Of a stretch of DNA of 64,000 bases, positions 36,164 to 45,022 are shown piece after piece. The stretch covers positions 2,728,001 to 2,792,000 of the forward strand of contig JBBCGR010000003.1 in the NCBI GenBank assembly GCA_037201625.1. Reading direction: 5' to 3'. This DNA comes from JAMXLO01 sp037201625. GTDB lineage: Bacteria; Pseudomonadota; Alphaproteobacteria; Acetobacterales; Acetobacteraceae. Under the pieces are notes generated by a model. That model did no database searches. It was given only the letters and a program-made list of their open reading frames with translations, and was not told the origin of the DNA. How positions within the stretch are numbered: position 1 is the first letter of the stretch; every line of letters starts with the position of its first letter. Made by a program: the position numbers and the translations under genes.

Positions 36164-36868
36164 TCAGGCCAGCGCCGGTTCGGCGCCGACGCGTTCGATC
36201 ATGCCGACCAGCGTGTCGGTCTCGATCACGTCGCAGAACGCATGCGCCATCGCCGACAGCGTCGCGTTGTGCTCATCGTCGTTGAACGTCGCGTTGCCAT
36301 CAGCAACGAAGAATACCTTGTAGTTCATCATCATCGCATCGCGCGCCGTCGACTCGCAGCACACCTGCGTCGCGGTGCCGGTGACGATCAGCGTGTCGAT
36401 GTTGCGTTCCTGCAAGATGGCGTGCAGGTCGGACGAGCCGGGCGCGAAGGCACCGAAGCGGCGCTTCTGCACCTGAAGGTCCTGCGGCAGCACCTCGAGC
36501 CCCGGCCAGATCGCGTGGCCGAACGCGCCGGGGCTGAACGCCTCGATCATGCGGCGGCGACGCTCCGGCGTGCAGAAATGCTCGAAGAAGGTCGACCAGG
36601 TGGCGACCGCGATCGGATCGAAGGTGTTCTGGATATACACCACCAGACCGCCGGCCGCGCGCAGTGCGGTGCTGATGCGGTTGACGTTGGGAACGATCTC
36701 GCGGGCGGTGGTGATCTCGGCCACCTGGCCCGGCGCCATGAAGCCGTTCTGCAGGTCGACCACCACGTGGGCGGTGCGTTCCGGCACCAGGCTGTCGAAC
36801 ACGCGGAGTTGGCCCCGGCGTTGCATGGCCCGGCTGACGACGTCGGGATGAATGGATGTCTTGTGCAT
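36164..36868 (-). CDS. Isochorismatase-family cysteine hydrolase
   Basis: 234 residues from the ATG at 36868, with GAGG upstream. The triad is visible: Asp in VVVDLQNGFM, Lys in VQKRRFGAF and nucleophilic Cys in TATQVCCESTARDAMM. Family members hydrolyse amides and ureido bonds (biuret, N-carbamoyl compounds, peroxyureidoacrylate, nicotinamide). It forms a leftward unit with the binding-protein gene and is divergent from the permease operon, which ends in an AtzG/AtzE-like pair. A role in breaking down the imported amide is the natural inference. Confidence 0.88.
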   Translation of the reverse strand: MHKTSIHPDVVSRAMQRRGQLRVFDSLVPERTAHVVVDLQNGFMAPGQVAEITTAREIVPNVNRISTALRAAGGLVVYIQNTFDPIAVATWSTFFEHFCTPERRRRMIEAFSPGAFGHAIWPGLEVLPQDLQVQKRRFGAFAPGSSDLHAILQERNIDTLIVTGTATQVCCESTARDAMMMNYKVFFVADGNATFNDDEHNATLSAMAHAFCDVIETDTLVGMIERVGAEPALA

Positions 36869-37057
36869 GATCGGCCTCGCTACTGCCTTCTGAAGCGCCA
36901 TGTTGCGTTGCAACATCTTAGCGAGAAGCCACGCAGGAACGCAAATGAATGAAAACTAGGCGAAGAAAGAGGGTGGACAGCGGCGACCAGCTGCGCTGAA
37001 GATGTGCATATTGCTGCGATGCAGCATAAGCTGCCGCCAAAGGAGCCTGACCGCGAC

Positions 37058-37996
37058 ATGCTCGTCTTTGCCGCCCGCCGCATCATCCAGGCCATCCCCA
37101 TCCTGCTCGGGGTCTCGCTTGTGGTGTTCGGCCTCGTGCACATCGTGCCGGGTAACCCGATCGATCTGCTGATGCCGCCCGAGGCCTCGCCCGAGGTCAT
37201 TGCGCAGATGAAGGCCGCCTTTGGCTTCGACCAGCCTCTGTACTGGCAGTACCTGCTCTGGCTCAGTCGCGCCCTGCGCGGCGATTTCGGCCTGTCCGTG
37301 TTCAACGCCACGCCGGTCTGGGGCATGCTGATCACCGCCCTCGGCAACACCTTCGTGCTGGCGATCCTGGGCGCACTCCTGGGCTTCACCCTCGGCATCG
37401 TGCTCGGCCTGGTCTCCGCGATGTACCACGGCCGCTGGCCCGACAAGCTGTTCTCCGCCATCGCCACCACCGGCGTCAGCCTGCCGCACTACTGGTGCGC
37501 GATCGTGCTGGTGCTCACCTTCGCTGTACTGCACGAATGGCTGCCGGCGCAGGGCATGGGCGACGATTCACTGCCGCTCTACGCCAGGCTGGACTACCTC
37601 GTCCTGCCGGTCGTTACGCTGTCGCTGATCCCCATGGGCGTTATCGGCCGCCTCGTGCGCGCTACCGTGCTGGAGATCATCAGCCAGGAATTCGTGGGCG
37701 CCCTCTCCGCCAAGGGCCTGACCCGCTGGCCGGTGATCCGCCACATCTGCAAGAACGCCGCGCCGCCGGTGCTGGCGCTGATGGGGCTGCAGTTCGGCTA
37801 CCTGCTGGGCGGCTCGATCCTGGTGGAGACCGTGTTCAACTGGCCCGGCTCCGGCAACCTGCTGAACCTCGCCATCTTCCGCCGCGACATCCCGGTGCTG
37901 CAGGCCACCATCCTGGTGCTGGCATCGTTCTTTGTCGTGCTCAACCTGCTGGTCGACATCGCCCAGGCGGCGATCGACCCGCGCATCCGCCGCTGA
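37058..37996 (+). CDS. ABC transporter permease, DppB-like
   Basis: 312 residues from the ATG at 37058 (MLVFAARRIIQAIPILLGVS, the classic DppB opening). VHIVPGNPIDLLMPPEA follows, then the coupling loop EFVGALSAKGLTRWPVIRHI and VETVFNWPGSGNLLNLAIFR. It pairs with DppC. The AGGAG upstream is 12 bases away, rather far; an in-frame ATG at 37004 would add 18 residues that do not look like the family. It heads the operon 37058-42564. Confidence 0.92.
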   Translation: MLVFAARRIIQAIPILLGVSLVVFGLVHIVPGNPIDLLMPPEASPEVIAQMKAAFGFDQPLYWQYLLWLSRALRGDFGLSVFNATPVWGMLITALGNTFVLAILGALLGFTLGIVLGLVSAMYHGRWPDKLFSAIATTGVSLPHYWCAIVLVLTFAVLHEWLPAQGMGDDSLPLYARLDYLVLPVVTLSLIPMGVIGRLVRATVLEIISQEFVGALSAKGLTRWPVIRHICKNAAPPVLALMGLQFGYLLGGSILVETVFNWPGSGNLLNLAIFRRDIPVLQATILVLASFFVVLNLLVDIAQAAIDPRIRR

Positions 37997-38006
37997 GCGC
38001 CCGCAC

Positions 38007-38921
38007 ATGTCCCAGGCCACCATCGATCTTGCCCGCCGCGAACTGGCACCTCCCGAAACCGCGCCGGTGCAGGCCGCGCCCGGCTACTGGAAGGCCGTCG
38101 GCCAGCGCCTGCTGCGCGACCCCGTCACCATCATCGTGACGCTGGTGCTGCTCGGCATCATCTTCATCTCGATCGGCGCGCCACTGGTCTCCTCCTACGA
38201 TCCCTATGTCGGCAGCGTGCTGACCCGGCTGAAGCCGATCGGCACTGCCGGCCACTGGCTCGGCACCGACGAGACCGGCCGCGACCTGTGGACGCGCCTC
38301 TGCTACGGCGGCAGGCTGTCGCTGCTCGCGGGTGTGTTGCCGGTGACCATCTCGCTGATGATCGGCGGCTTCCTGGGCGTGCTCGCGGGCTATGCCGGAG
38401 GGCTGATCGGCACGCTGATCATGCGCACGATGGACGTGTTCTACGCGTTCCCCTCCATCCTGCTGGCGATCGCGATCTGCGGCCTGCTGGGCAACGGCCT
38501 GTCGAACTCCGTCATCGCGCTCTCGGTGGTGTTCATCCCGCCGATGGTGCGCATTTCCGAGACCGTGACGACGCAGGCGCGACAACTGGATTTCGTCGAG
38601 GCGGCGCGCGCCTCCGGCACCACCACGATGCAGATCATCCGCTACCACGTGCTGGCGAATGTGCTCGGCCCGATCCTGGTCTATGCCACCAGCCTGATCA
38701 GCGTCTCGATCATCCTGTCGGCCGGCCTCAGCTTCCTGGGCCTCGGGGTCACGCCGCCGCAGGCCGAGTGGGGGCTGATGCTGAACTCGCTGCGCCAGGC
38801 GATCTACGTGCAGCCCTACGTGGCGGCGCTGCCCGGCCTGATGATCTTCATCACCTCGATGTGCTTCAACCTGATGAGCGACGGATTCCGCAGCGCCATG
38901 GACGTGAGGCTGAACAAGTGA
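38007..38921 (+). CDS. ABC transporter permease, DppC-like
   Basis: 304 residues. The N-terminal single helix precedes HWLGTDETGRDLWTRLCYGG, the hallmark of DppC/OppC. The coupling loop is FVEAARASGTTTMQIIRYHV, followed by SAGLSFLGLGVTPPQAEWGL. It forms the channel with the preceding permease. The stop overlaps the GTG start of the next ATPase gene. Confidence 0.93.
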   Translation: MSQATIDLARRELAPPETAPVQAAPGYWKAVGQRLLRDPVTIIVTLVLLGIIFISIGAPLVSSYDPYVGSVLTRLKPIGTAGHWLGTDETGRDLWTRLCYGGRLSLLAGVLPVTISLMIGGFLGVLAGYAGGLIGTLIMRTMDVFYAFPSILLAIAICGLLGNGLSNSVIALSVVFIPPMVRISETVTTQARQLDFVEAARASGTTTMQIIRYHVLANVLGPILVYATSLISVSIILSAGLSFLGLGVTPPQAEWGLMLNSLRQAIYVQPYVAALPGLMIFITSMCFNLMSDGFRSAMDVRLNK

Positions 38922-39973
38922 GTGCGTTCACGACGAGCGATCCGCGCGACCGCGGCGGACCGGCGCAGCCGCTGCTGACGGTCGAAGGCCTGCGCAAGCA
39001 TTTTCCCGTCCGCGGCGGCCTGCTGAACCGCCAGGTCGCCACCGTGCAGGCGGTGGATGACGTGTCGTTCTCCGTCCGCAAGGGCGAGACGCTGGGCATC
39101 GTGGGCGAATCCGGCTGCGGCAAATCCACCACTGCGCGGCTGCTGATGCGGCTGATCGAGCCCGACGCCGGCGACGTGGTGTTCGATGGCGATCCGGTCG
39201 GCGATCGTCACGGCATCACCGTCAACGCGATGCGCCGGCAGATGCAGATGGTGTTCCAGGACAGCTATTCATCGCTGAACCCGCGCATGACGATGGCTGA
39301 GAGCATCGCGTATGCGCCGCGGATGCACGGGGTGTCGGCGCGGGAATCGTTGTCGCGCGCCGAGGATCTGCTGGCGCAGGTGGGGCTCAATCCGCGGCAG
39401 TATGCTCGGCGGTATCCACACGAGCTGTCCGGCGGGCAGCGCCAGCGGGTGAACATCGCGCGCGCGCTGGCACTGGAGCCGCGCCTGGTGATCCTCGATG
39501 AGGCAGTGTCCGCGCTCGACAAGTCGATCGAGGCGCAGGTGCTGAACCTGCTGTCCGAACTGAAGGCGCGGTTCAACCTCACCTACCTGTTCATCAGCCA
39601 CGACCTCAACGTCGTCGAGTATGTCAGCGACCGCGTGCTGGTGATGTATCTCGGCCGCGTGGTCGAGACGGGGCCGGTGGAATCGATCTATGCACGGCCG
39701 CGCCATCCGTACACGCGCGCGCTGTTCGCCTCGAAGCCGACGCTCGATCCCGACCGGCGCACCACCGAGATGCCGCTGACCGGCGATCCGCCCAACCCGA
39801 TCAACCCGCCGTCCGGCTGCCGCTTCCGCACGCGCTGCTCGTTCGCCCAGGCGGTATGCGCGGAACTCGTGCCGCCGCTCGCCGCACCGCTCGACGGCCA
39901 GGATGACGGCGGCGCCCATCTCGTTGCCTGCCACGTGCCGGCCGCACAGGAGGCGATGGCGCTCCATGCCTGA
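38918..39973 (+). CDS. Peptide-type ABC transporter ATPase, DppF-like
   Basis: 351 residues. Walker A VGESGCGKSTTARLLMRLIE, Q-loop MVFQDSYSSLNPRMT, signature LSGGQRQRVNIARAL, Walker B LVILDEAVSALDKSIEAQVL (Glu-Ala rather than Glu-Pro) and switch ISHDLNVVEYVSDR. The C-terminal CRFRTRCSFAQAVC is the oligopeptide-type cysteine extension, which in this family can bind an iron-sulphur cluster. GTG start overlaps the DppC stop. Partner of the next ATPase. Confidence 0.92.
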   Translation: MSAFTTSDPRDRGGPAQPLLTVEGLRKHFPVRGGLLNRQVATVQAVDDVSFSVRKGETLGIVGESGCGKSTTARLLMRLIEPDAGDVVFDGDPVGDRHGITVNAMRRQMQMVFQDSYSSLNPRMTMAESIAYAPRMHGVSARESLSRAEDLLAQVGLNPRQYARRYPHELSGGQRQRVNIARALALEPRLVILDEAVSALDKSIEAQVLNLLSELKARFNLTYLFISHDLNVVEYVSDRVLVMYLGRVVETGPVESIYARPRHPYTRALFASKPTLDPDRRTTEMPLTGDPPNPINPPSGCRFRTRCSFAQAVCAELVPPLAAPLDGQDDGGAHLVACHVPAAQEAMALHA

Positions 39974-40973
39974 CGCGATCCCCTTGCAGCCGCCTGCGCT
40001 GCGCATCGAGAACCTCACGGTCCGCTTCCGCCGCCGCAACCTCGACGTTGCCGCGGTCAACGGCGTGTCCTTCTCGCTGGCGCGCGGCGAGACGCTGACG
40101 ATCCTGGGCGAATCCGGCTCCGGCAAGAGCGTCAGCCTGAAGGCGCTGATGGGCCTGCTGCCGAACTACGCGCGGACCGAGGGCCAGGTCTGGCTCGACG
40201 GCCGCTCGGTGCTCGACATGCCGCCGGCGGAACTGGCGAAGCTGCGCGGCGGCGCGATCTCGATGATCTTCCAGGAGCCGATGGCGGCGCTCGACCCGGT
40301 GTATACGATCGGCGCGCAGATCGCCGAGACGATCGTCCAGCACGAGGGTATCGGCCGTGGCGCGGCGATGAAGCGCGCGCTGGACCTGCTGGACCATGTG
40401 AAGATCCCATCGGCCGCGCGGCGCCTGAAGAACTATCCGCATGAATTGTCGGGTGGCATGCGGCAGCGCGCGATGATCGCGCTGGCGCTCGCGTGCTCGC
40501 CGTCGGTGCTGCTGGCCGATGAGCCGACCACCGCGCTCGACGTCACGGTGCAGATCCAGATCCTGCTGCTGCTGCGCCAGTTGCAGGAGGAACTCGGCAT
40601 GGCGATCGTGTTCGTCACGCACGACGTCGGCGCGGCGGCGGAGATCTCCGATCGTATCGCGGTGATGTATGCCGGCCGCTTCGTCGAGACGGCGACCGCG
40701 CGCGAGATCATGCGCACGCCGAAGCATCCGTACACGCAGGGGCTGCTGTCCTCCACCGTGCATGGCGGGCTGCGCGGTCGCGTGCTGGAGACCATCCAGG
40801 GCTCGCCGCCCAACCTTGCGCAACTGCCGCCGGGCTGCGCCTTCGCGCCGCGGTGCCGGTATGCCGCCGATATCTGCACCACGGGCGAGGTGCCGGTCAC
40901 GATCGCCCCAACCGGAGCCATGGTGCGCTGCGTGCGTGCCGTGCCCGTCCCAGCCCAGGAGGTTCCCGCATGA
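39966..40973 (+). CDS. Peptide-type ABC transporter ATPase, DppD-like
   Basis: 335 residues. Walker A LGESGSGKSVSLKALMGLLP, Q-loop MIFQEPMAALDPVYT, signature LSGGMRQRAMIALALAC, Walker B VLLADEPTTALDVTVQIQIL, switch VTHDVGAAAEISDR. The C-terminal CAFAPRCRYAADIC keeps the cysteine extension. ATG overlaps the previous gene by 8 bases and its stop overlaps the AtzG-like start (ATGA), so the ABC genes and the amidase genes are one translationally coupled operon. Confidence 0.92.
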   Translation: MPDAIPLQPPALRIENLTVRFRRRNLDVAAVNGVSFSLARGETLTILGESGSGKSVSLKALMGLLPNYARTEGQVWLDGRSVLDMPPAELAKLRGGAISMIFQEPMAALDPVYTIGAQIAETIVQHEGIGRGAAMKRALDLLDHVKIPSAARRLKNYPHELSGGMRQRAMIALALACSPSVLLADEPTTALDVTVQIQILLLLRQLQEELGMAIVFVTHDVGAAAEISDRIAVMYAGRFVETATAREIMRTPKHPYTQGLLSSTVHGGLRGRVLETIQGSPPNLAQLPPGCAFAPRCRYAADICTTGEVPVTIAPTGAMVRCVRAVPVPAQEVPA

Positions 40974-41158
40974 AGCCAAAGGTCAGCGAGACGGAATTCG
41001 ACGCCATGGTGAAGCAGACGGGCCTGCCGCTCAGCAAGGAGCAGACCGCGACTCTGTATGACGCCTACTGGATGATCGAGGACATGATCGCGCGCATCAC
41101 CACGCCGATGCCGATCGAGATCGAGCCCGCGCACGTGTTCATTCCGGAGGTGCGGTGA
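40970..41158 (+). CDS. AtzG-like small protein (DUF4089)
   Basis: 62 residues. Small helical proteins of this type (KQTGLPLSKEQTATLYDAY, then a Glu/Pro-rich end PMPIEIEPAHVF) are the AtzG partners that stabilise AtzE-type amidases; AtzG-AtzE hydrolyses 1-carboxybiuret in cyanuric acid breakdown. The ATG overlaps the upstream ATPase stop, and its own stop overlaps the amidase ATG (TGATG). The strict pairing supports a heteromeric AtzGE-like enzyme here. Its own substrate is not established. Confidence 0.8.
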   Translation: MKPKVSETEFDAMVKQTGLPLSKEQTATLYDAYWMIEDMIARITTPMPIEIEPAHVFIPEVR

Positions 41159-42564
41159 TGGAACCGATCCTGACGATCGCCGAGGCGGCGAAGCTGATCG
41201 CGGCGAAGAAGCTGTCGCCGGTCGAGCTGGCCAAGGACTGCATCGCGCGCATGGAGGCGCTCGACGACACGCTGCACGCCTTCATCCTGCCGACGCAGGA
41301 CCGTGCGCTGTCCGACGCGCGCGCGGCCGAGACGCGGATGATGGCGGGTGCGCTGAAGGGACCGCTGGACGGCATCCCGATCGGCCACAAGGACATCTAT
41401 TGCACCGCCGGCATCCGCACGACCGGGCACTCGAAGCAGTTGCAGGACAACGTTCCGGCGAAGGACGCCTTCACCGTCGCGAAGTGGGCCGAGGCCGGCA
41501 CGGTGATGATGGGCAAGCTGGCGACGCATGAGTTCGCGATGGGCGGGCCGTCGTTCGACCTGCCCTGGCCGCCGCCGCGCAATCCGTGGAATCCCGAGCA
41601 TTTCACTGGTGGTTCGTCCTCCGGCACCGGTGCGGCCGTGGCGTCGGGCATGGTCCTCGGCGGCTCCGGCTCCGACACCGGCGGCTCGATCCGCAACCCG
41701 GCGGCGCTGTGCGGCCTGGCCGGCATCAAGCCGACCTATGGCCGCGTCAGCCGCGCCGGCGTGCTGCCGCTGTCGCAGAGCATGGACCATGCCGGCCCGC
41801 TCGCCTGGACGGTGGAGGATTGCGCGATCCTGCTGCAGGCGATGGCCGGCTACGATCCGGCCGATCCCGCCTGCGCCGACAAGCCGGTGCCTGACTACGT
41901 CTCCGACATCGGCAAGGGCGTGAAGGGGCTGCGCATCGGCGTGGTGCGGCACTTCTTCGAGAAGGACAATCCGGTCAGCCCGGCGACGCGCGCCGGCATC
42001 GACCATGCGCTCGACGTGTTCGAGCACCTGGGCGCCGAGATCAGCGACGTGACGCTGTCGCCGATGGCCGACTATCACGCCTGCGGCTGGCTGATCATTG
42101 CAGCCGAGGCCTTTGCGGTGCACGAGCCGTGGCTGAAGACGAAGTTCAATGACTATGGCGAATTGCTGCGCGACCGGCTGGCGCTGGGCGGGTTCGTGCG
42201 CGGCTCCGACTACGTGCAGGCGCTGCGCCGGCGGCGGCTGCTCTGCGAGGAGCTGAAGACTGCCATGGCCAGCTACGACATCCTGGTCTCCGCGTCGCAG
42301 CCGACCGAGGCGCCGAAGATCACCGAGGTGGGCCGCTGGGCCACGATCGAGAAGCCGTCGTTGAGCATTCCGTTCAACCTCACCGGCTATCCGGCGATGA
42401 GCGTGTGCACCGGCTTCGGCGCCGGCGGACTGCCGGTGGCGATCCAGTTGATTGCCAAGCCGTTCGCCGAGCAGATGCTGTTCCAGACGGCGCATGCCTA
42501 TGAGATGGCGATCGGCAATCGCAAGCGTCGCCCGATGATGGAACTGGCGAAGGCGGCGGAGTAG
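41158..42564 (+). CDS. Amidase-signature hydrolase, AtzE-like
   Basis: 468 residues. The Ser-cisSer-Lys triad is complete: Lys in IGHKDIYCTAGIRTTG (about residue 80), cis-Ser in GGSSSGTGAAVASG and the nucleophile in SGSDTGGSIRNPAALCG. Length and the small AtzG-like partner immediately upstream point to the AtzE branch, which cleaves C-N bonds in carboxybiuret, rather than GatA. Cyanuric acid hydrolase (AtzD) and allophanate hydrolase (AtzF/AtzH) are not in the window, so the substrate may be another ureide or amide. Last gene of the import operon. Confidence 0.88.
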   Translation: MEPILTIAEAAKLIAAKKLSPVELAKDCIARMEALDDTLHAFILPTQDRALSDARAAETRMMAGALKGPLDGIPIGHKDIYCTAGIRTTGHSKQLQDNVPAKDAFTVAKWAEAGTVMMGKLATHEFAMGGPSFDLPWPPPRNPWNPEHFTGGSSSGTGAAVASGMVLGGSGSDTGGSIRNPAALCGLAGIKPTYGRVSRAGVLPLSQSMDHAGPLAWTVEDCAILLQAMAGYDPADPACADKPVPDYVSDIGKGVKGLRIGVVRHFFEKDNPVSPATRAGIDHALDVFEHLGAEISDVTLSPMADYHACGWLIIAAEAFAVHEPWLKTKFNDYGELLRDRLALGGFVRGSDYVQALRRRRLLCEELKTAMASYDILVSASQPTEAPKITEVGRWATIEKPSLSIPFNLTGYPAMSVCTGFGAGGLPVAIQLIAKPFAEQMLFQTAHAYEMAIGNRKRRPMMELAKAAE

Positions 42565-42600
42565 GCCCGACAGCCACTCCGACCCTGCCGTTGGCGGCGA

Positions 42601-42763
42601 AGTCGTGGATGACCGGCACAAGGCCGGTCACGACGGAACCAGGAGGTCTGCGCCGAGCGTGACGGAAGCTGGGGTCGCGCCGGTTCGATGCAGACGTTCT
42701 CCGCGCGTCACTGCGTCCCATCGTCGTGGACGGCCCCCGTGCCGGCCATCCACGTCTTTACCG
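42601..42763. repeat. Second copy region of GC-rich inverted-repeat arms
   Basis: Arms AGTCGTGGATGACCGGCAC (from about 42600) and GTGCCGGCCATCCACGTC (42739-42757) are near-inverted copies and resemble those at 24911-25002. They lie in the 212-base gap between the amidase gene and the convergent acyl-CoA dehydrogenase gene, which holds no other feature. Confidence 0.5.
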
Positions 42764-42776
42764 CTGCCGGTCCGGC

Positions 42777-43847
42777 CTACAGCGCGGTGAGCGTCGGCCA
42801 TAGCGCGGCCGCGCCGCCGGCGCAGACCTGCGCGCCGACTTTCGCCGCCCATTCGACCTCGCCGCCGAACTCGTCGCGCCAGGCCCACAGCCGGCGCGTG
42901 CTGAGTTGCAGCGCGTAGTCCTTGGTGAAGCCGATCGCCCCATGCACCTGATGCGCGATCTCCGCCGCCAGTGTGGCGGCGTCGCCGACCCGCGCCTTGG
43001 CGATCCCCACCAGGAATTCCTGCTTCGCCGGATCGTCGCTGGCGAGCGCCTCCACGCCGGCATCGGCCGCGGCGCCGGCGGCGGCCACCTGGCCGGCCAG
43101 CACCGCGAGGTTCTGCTGCACCGCCTGGAACTTGGCGATCGGGCGGCCGAACTGCCGGCGCTCCAGCGCATAGCTCACTGCGGTATCCAGCGCGCGCTCC
43201 ATGGCGCCGGCCATCAGCACCGCCCGCGCCAGCGCGCCACGCCGGTACAGCGCCGCCCGATCCACCCCGGCCGCGGACGGCGCCACCGCGTCCCCCGCGA
43301 CCCGCAGATCGGCGAAGTTCAGCGTGTCGCGCGGCTCCCCGGCCATGTTGCGGCCGGCCGCGACTTCGGCGCCCGCCGTGCCGTCCAGCGCCACCGCCAT
43401 GACGCCGTCCGGCCCGTCCGCCAGCAGCACGATCCGTGCCGCGTCGGACGCCCAGGGCAGCCGGCCGGCGCAGCCCGACAGACGCCAGCCATTGCCGTCG
43501 CGCACCAGCGTCAGGCGGTCGCCGCCGCGCACCGGTCCCACGGTCATCGGCCGTTCGCTCACCTCAAGCCCCGCATGCGACGCCACCCACGCCGCCAGCA
43601 TCGTCTCGGCCAGCGGGATGGGAGCGGCGAAGCGGCCGGCGACGCGCAGCGCGGCATACAGGTCCGACCATTCGACGTCGGAGCCGGCGACGCCCGCCAG
43701 CGGCACGCCGGTCTCGCTCACCGCCTGCCACAGCGCGGCGGGGAACGTGCCGGCCTCCGCGGTATCGGCGACGGACTTGGTGCAATGGTCTTCGAACAGC
43801 CGGCCGATGCTCTCCAGCAGCATGCGGGTCTCGTCGCGCATCGCCAT
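42777..43847 (-). CDS. Acyl-CoA dehydrogenase, small-subunit type
   Basis: 356 residues with the acyl-CoA dehydrogenase C-terminal helical domain: LERRQFGRPIAKFQAVQQNL and AHQVHGAIGFTKDYAL. The catalytic glutamate position is not obvious, and the substrate-side N-terminal part is short, as in the non-catalytic subunits of heteromeric ACADs. Its start is 4 bases after the larger ACAD gene, matching the usual alpha2beta2 pairing. Substrates of such pairs range from sterol side chains to branched acyl-CoAs; nothing adjacent decides it. Confidence 0.82.
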   Translation of the reverse strand: MAMRDETRMLLESIGRLFEDHCTKSVADTAEAGTFPAALWQAVSETGVPLAGVAGSDVEWSDLYAALRVAGRFAAPIPLAETMLAAWVASHAGLEVSERPMTVGPVRGGDRLTLVRDGNGWRLSGCAGRLPWASDAARIVLLADGPDGVMAVALDGTAGAEVAAGRNMAGEPRDTLNFADLRVAGDAVAPSAAGVDRAALYRRGALARAVLMAGAMERALDTAVSYALERRQFGRPIAKFQAVQQNLAVLAGQVAAAGAAADAGVEALASDDPAKQEFLVGIAKARVGDAATLAAEIAHQVHGAIGFTKDYALQLSTRRLWAWRDEFGGEVEWAAKVGAQVCAGGAAALWPTLTAL

Positions 43848-43851
43848 CCCC

Positions 43852-45004
43852 TCAGCGCAGCCCGAGGCCGCGCGCGATGATGCCGCGCAGGATCTCGCGC
43901 GTGCCGCCCTGGATCGACAGCCGCGGCGCGTTCATCGTGGCGCGCGCCAGCATCGATACATATGTATCCACTGCCTCCAGTTCGGGCTCGGCCGGGAACA
44001 ACTGCCGCGCGATCACCGGCAAGTCCTGCTCGTATCGTGTGCCGAGATCCTTGGTGACCGCGGCCTCGTTCAGCGGCTGCAGGCCTTCCTGCAGCATGCC
44101 CGCGATCGACAGCGACATGCGCCGCAGCGTGGCAAGCTGCGCCACCAGCCGTCCGAGCGCCGCCGCCGTCGCACGATCCGGGTTCGGGCCGGCCACGCGC
44201 ACCATCTCGGTCAGCAACTGGAACAGCACCAGGAAGCGGTCCGGCCCGCTGCGCTCGAAGGCAAGCTCGCTGGACACCTGCCGCCAGCCATTGCCGATCT
44301 CGCCGAACAGCCGGTTGTCGGGCACGAACAGGTCGGTGAGGAAGACCTGGTTGAAATGGTGCTCGCCCAGCAGGTTGATCACCGGCCGGATCTCGATGCC
44401 CGGCGAGTGCTTCAGGTCCACCAGGAACTGCGTGGCGCCGGCGTGGCGGTCCACCTCCTCCTGGCCGTCGCCCGCCATCTTGCAGAACAGGATCATGTAG
44501 TCGGCGCGGTGCGCGTTCGACGTCCACAGCTTGCTGCCGTTGATGCGGAAGCCGCCATCCACCTTCACCGCCCGCGTCCGAGTGCCGGCGAGGTCGGAAC
44601 CGCTGTCCGGCTCGCTCATGCCGATGCAGAACGACAATTCCGCCCGCGTGATGCGCGGCAGGAACCAGTCCTTCTGCTCGTCGGTGCCGTAGCGCAGGAT
44701 GTTGGGGCCGCTCTGCCGGTCGGCGGTCCAGTGGAACCCCACCGGTGCCCCCGCCGCGAGCATCTCCTCGATCAGCACGTAGCGCTCGAACGCGGTGCGC
44801 TCGCCGCCGCCGTACTGCTTCGGCCAGGTCATGCCGATCCAGCCGCGCTCGGCCATCTTGCTGCTGAATGCCTGGTCGTAGTCGCGCCGGTTGCCGAGCG
44901 AGTCGCGGTTCTCGTCGAGGAACGCCCGCACTTCGGTCCGCAGCGACCTGGCGGCAGGTGGCAGTTCGACCGGATCGAAGCGGAATGCCATCATCGGCTT
45001 CCCC
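43852..45004 (-). CDS. Acyl-CoA dehydrogenase, large-subunit type
   Basis: 383 residues from the ATG at 45004 (next ATG at 45001 also possible), with GGGGGAAG upstream. GMTWPKQYGGGERTAFERYV, FCIGMSEPDSGSDLAGTRTR (FAD and substrate loops) and LSIQGGTREILRGIIARGLG are full-length family signatures. It likely carries the active site of a heteromeric dehydrogenase with the next gene downstream. It uses FAD and passes electrons to ETF. A SARP-type regulator lies just upstream on the same strand, 18 bases away. Confidence 0.9.
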
Positions 45005-45022
45005 CTTGGCGGCGGCAGACGC

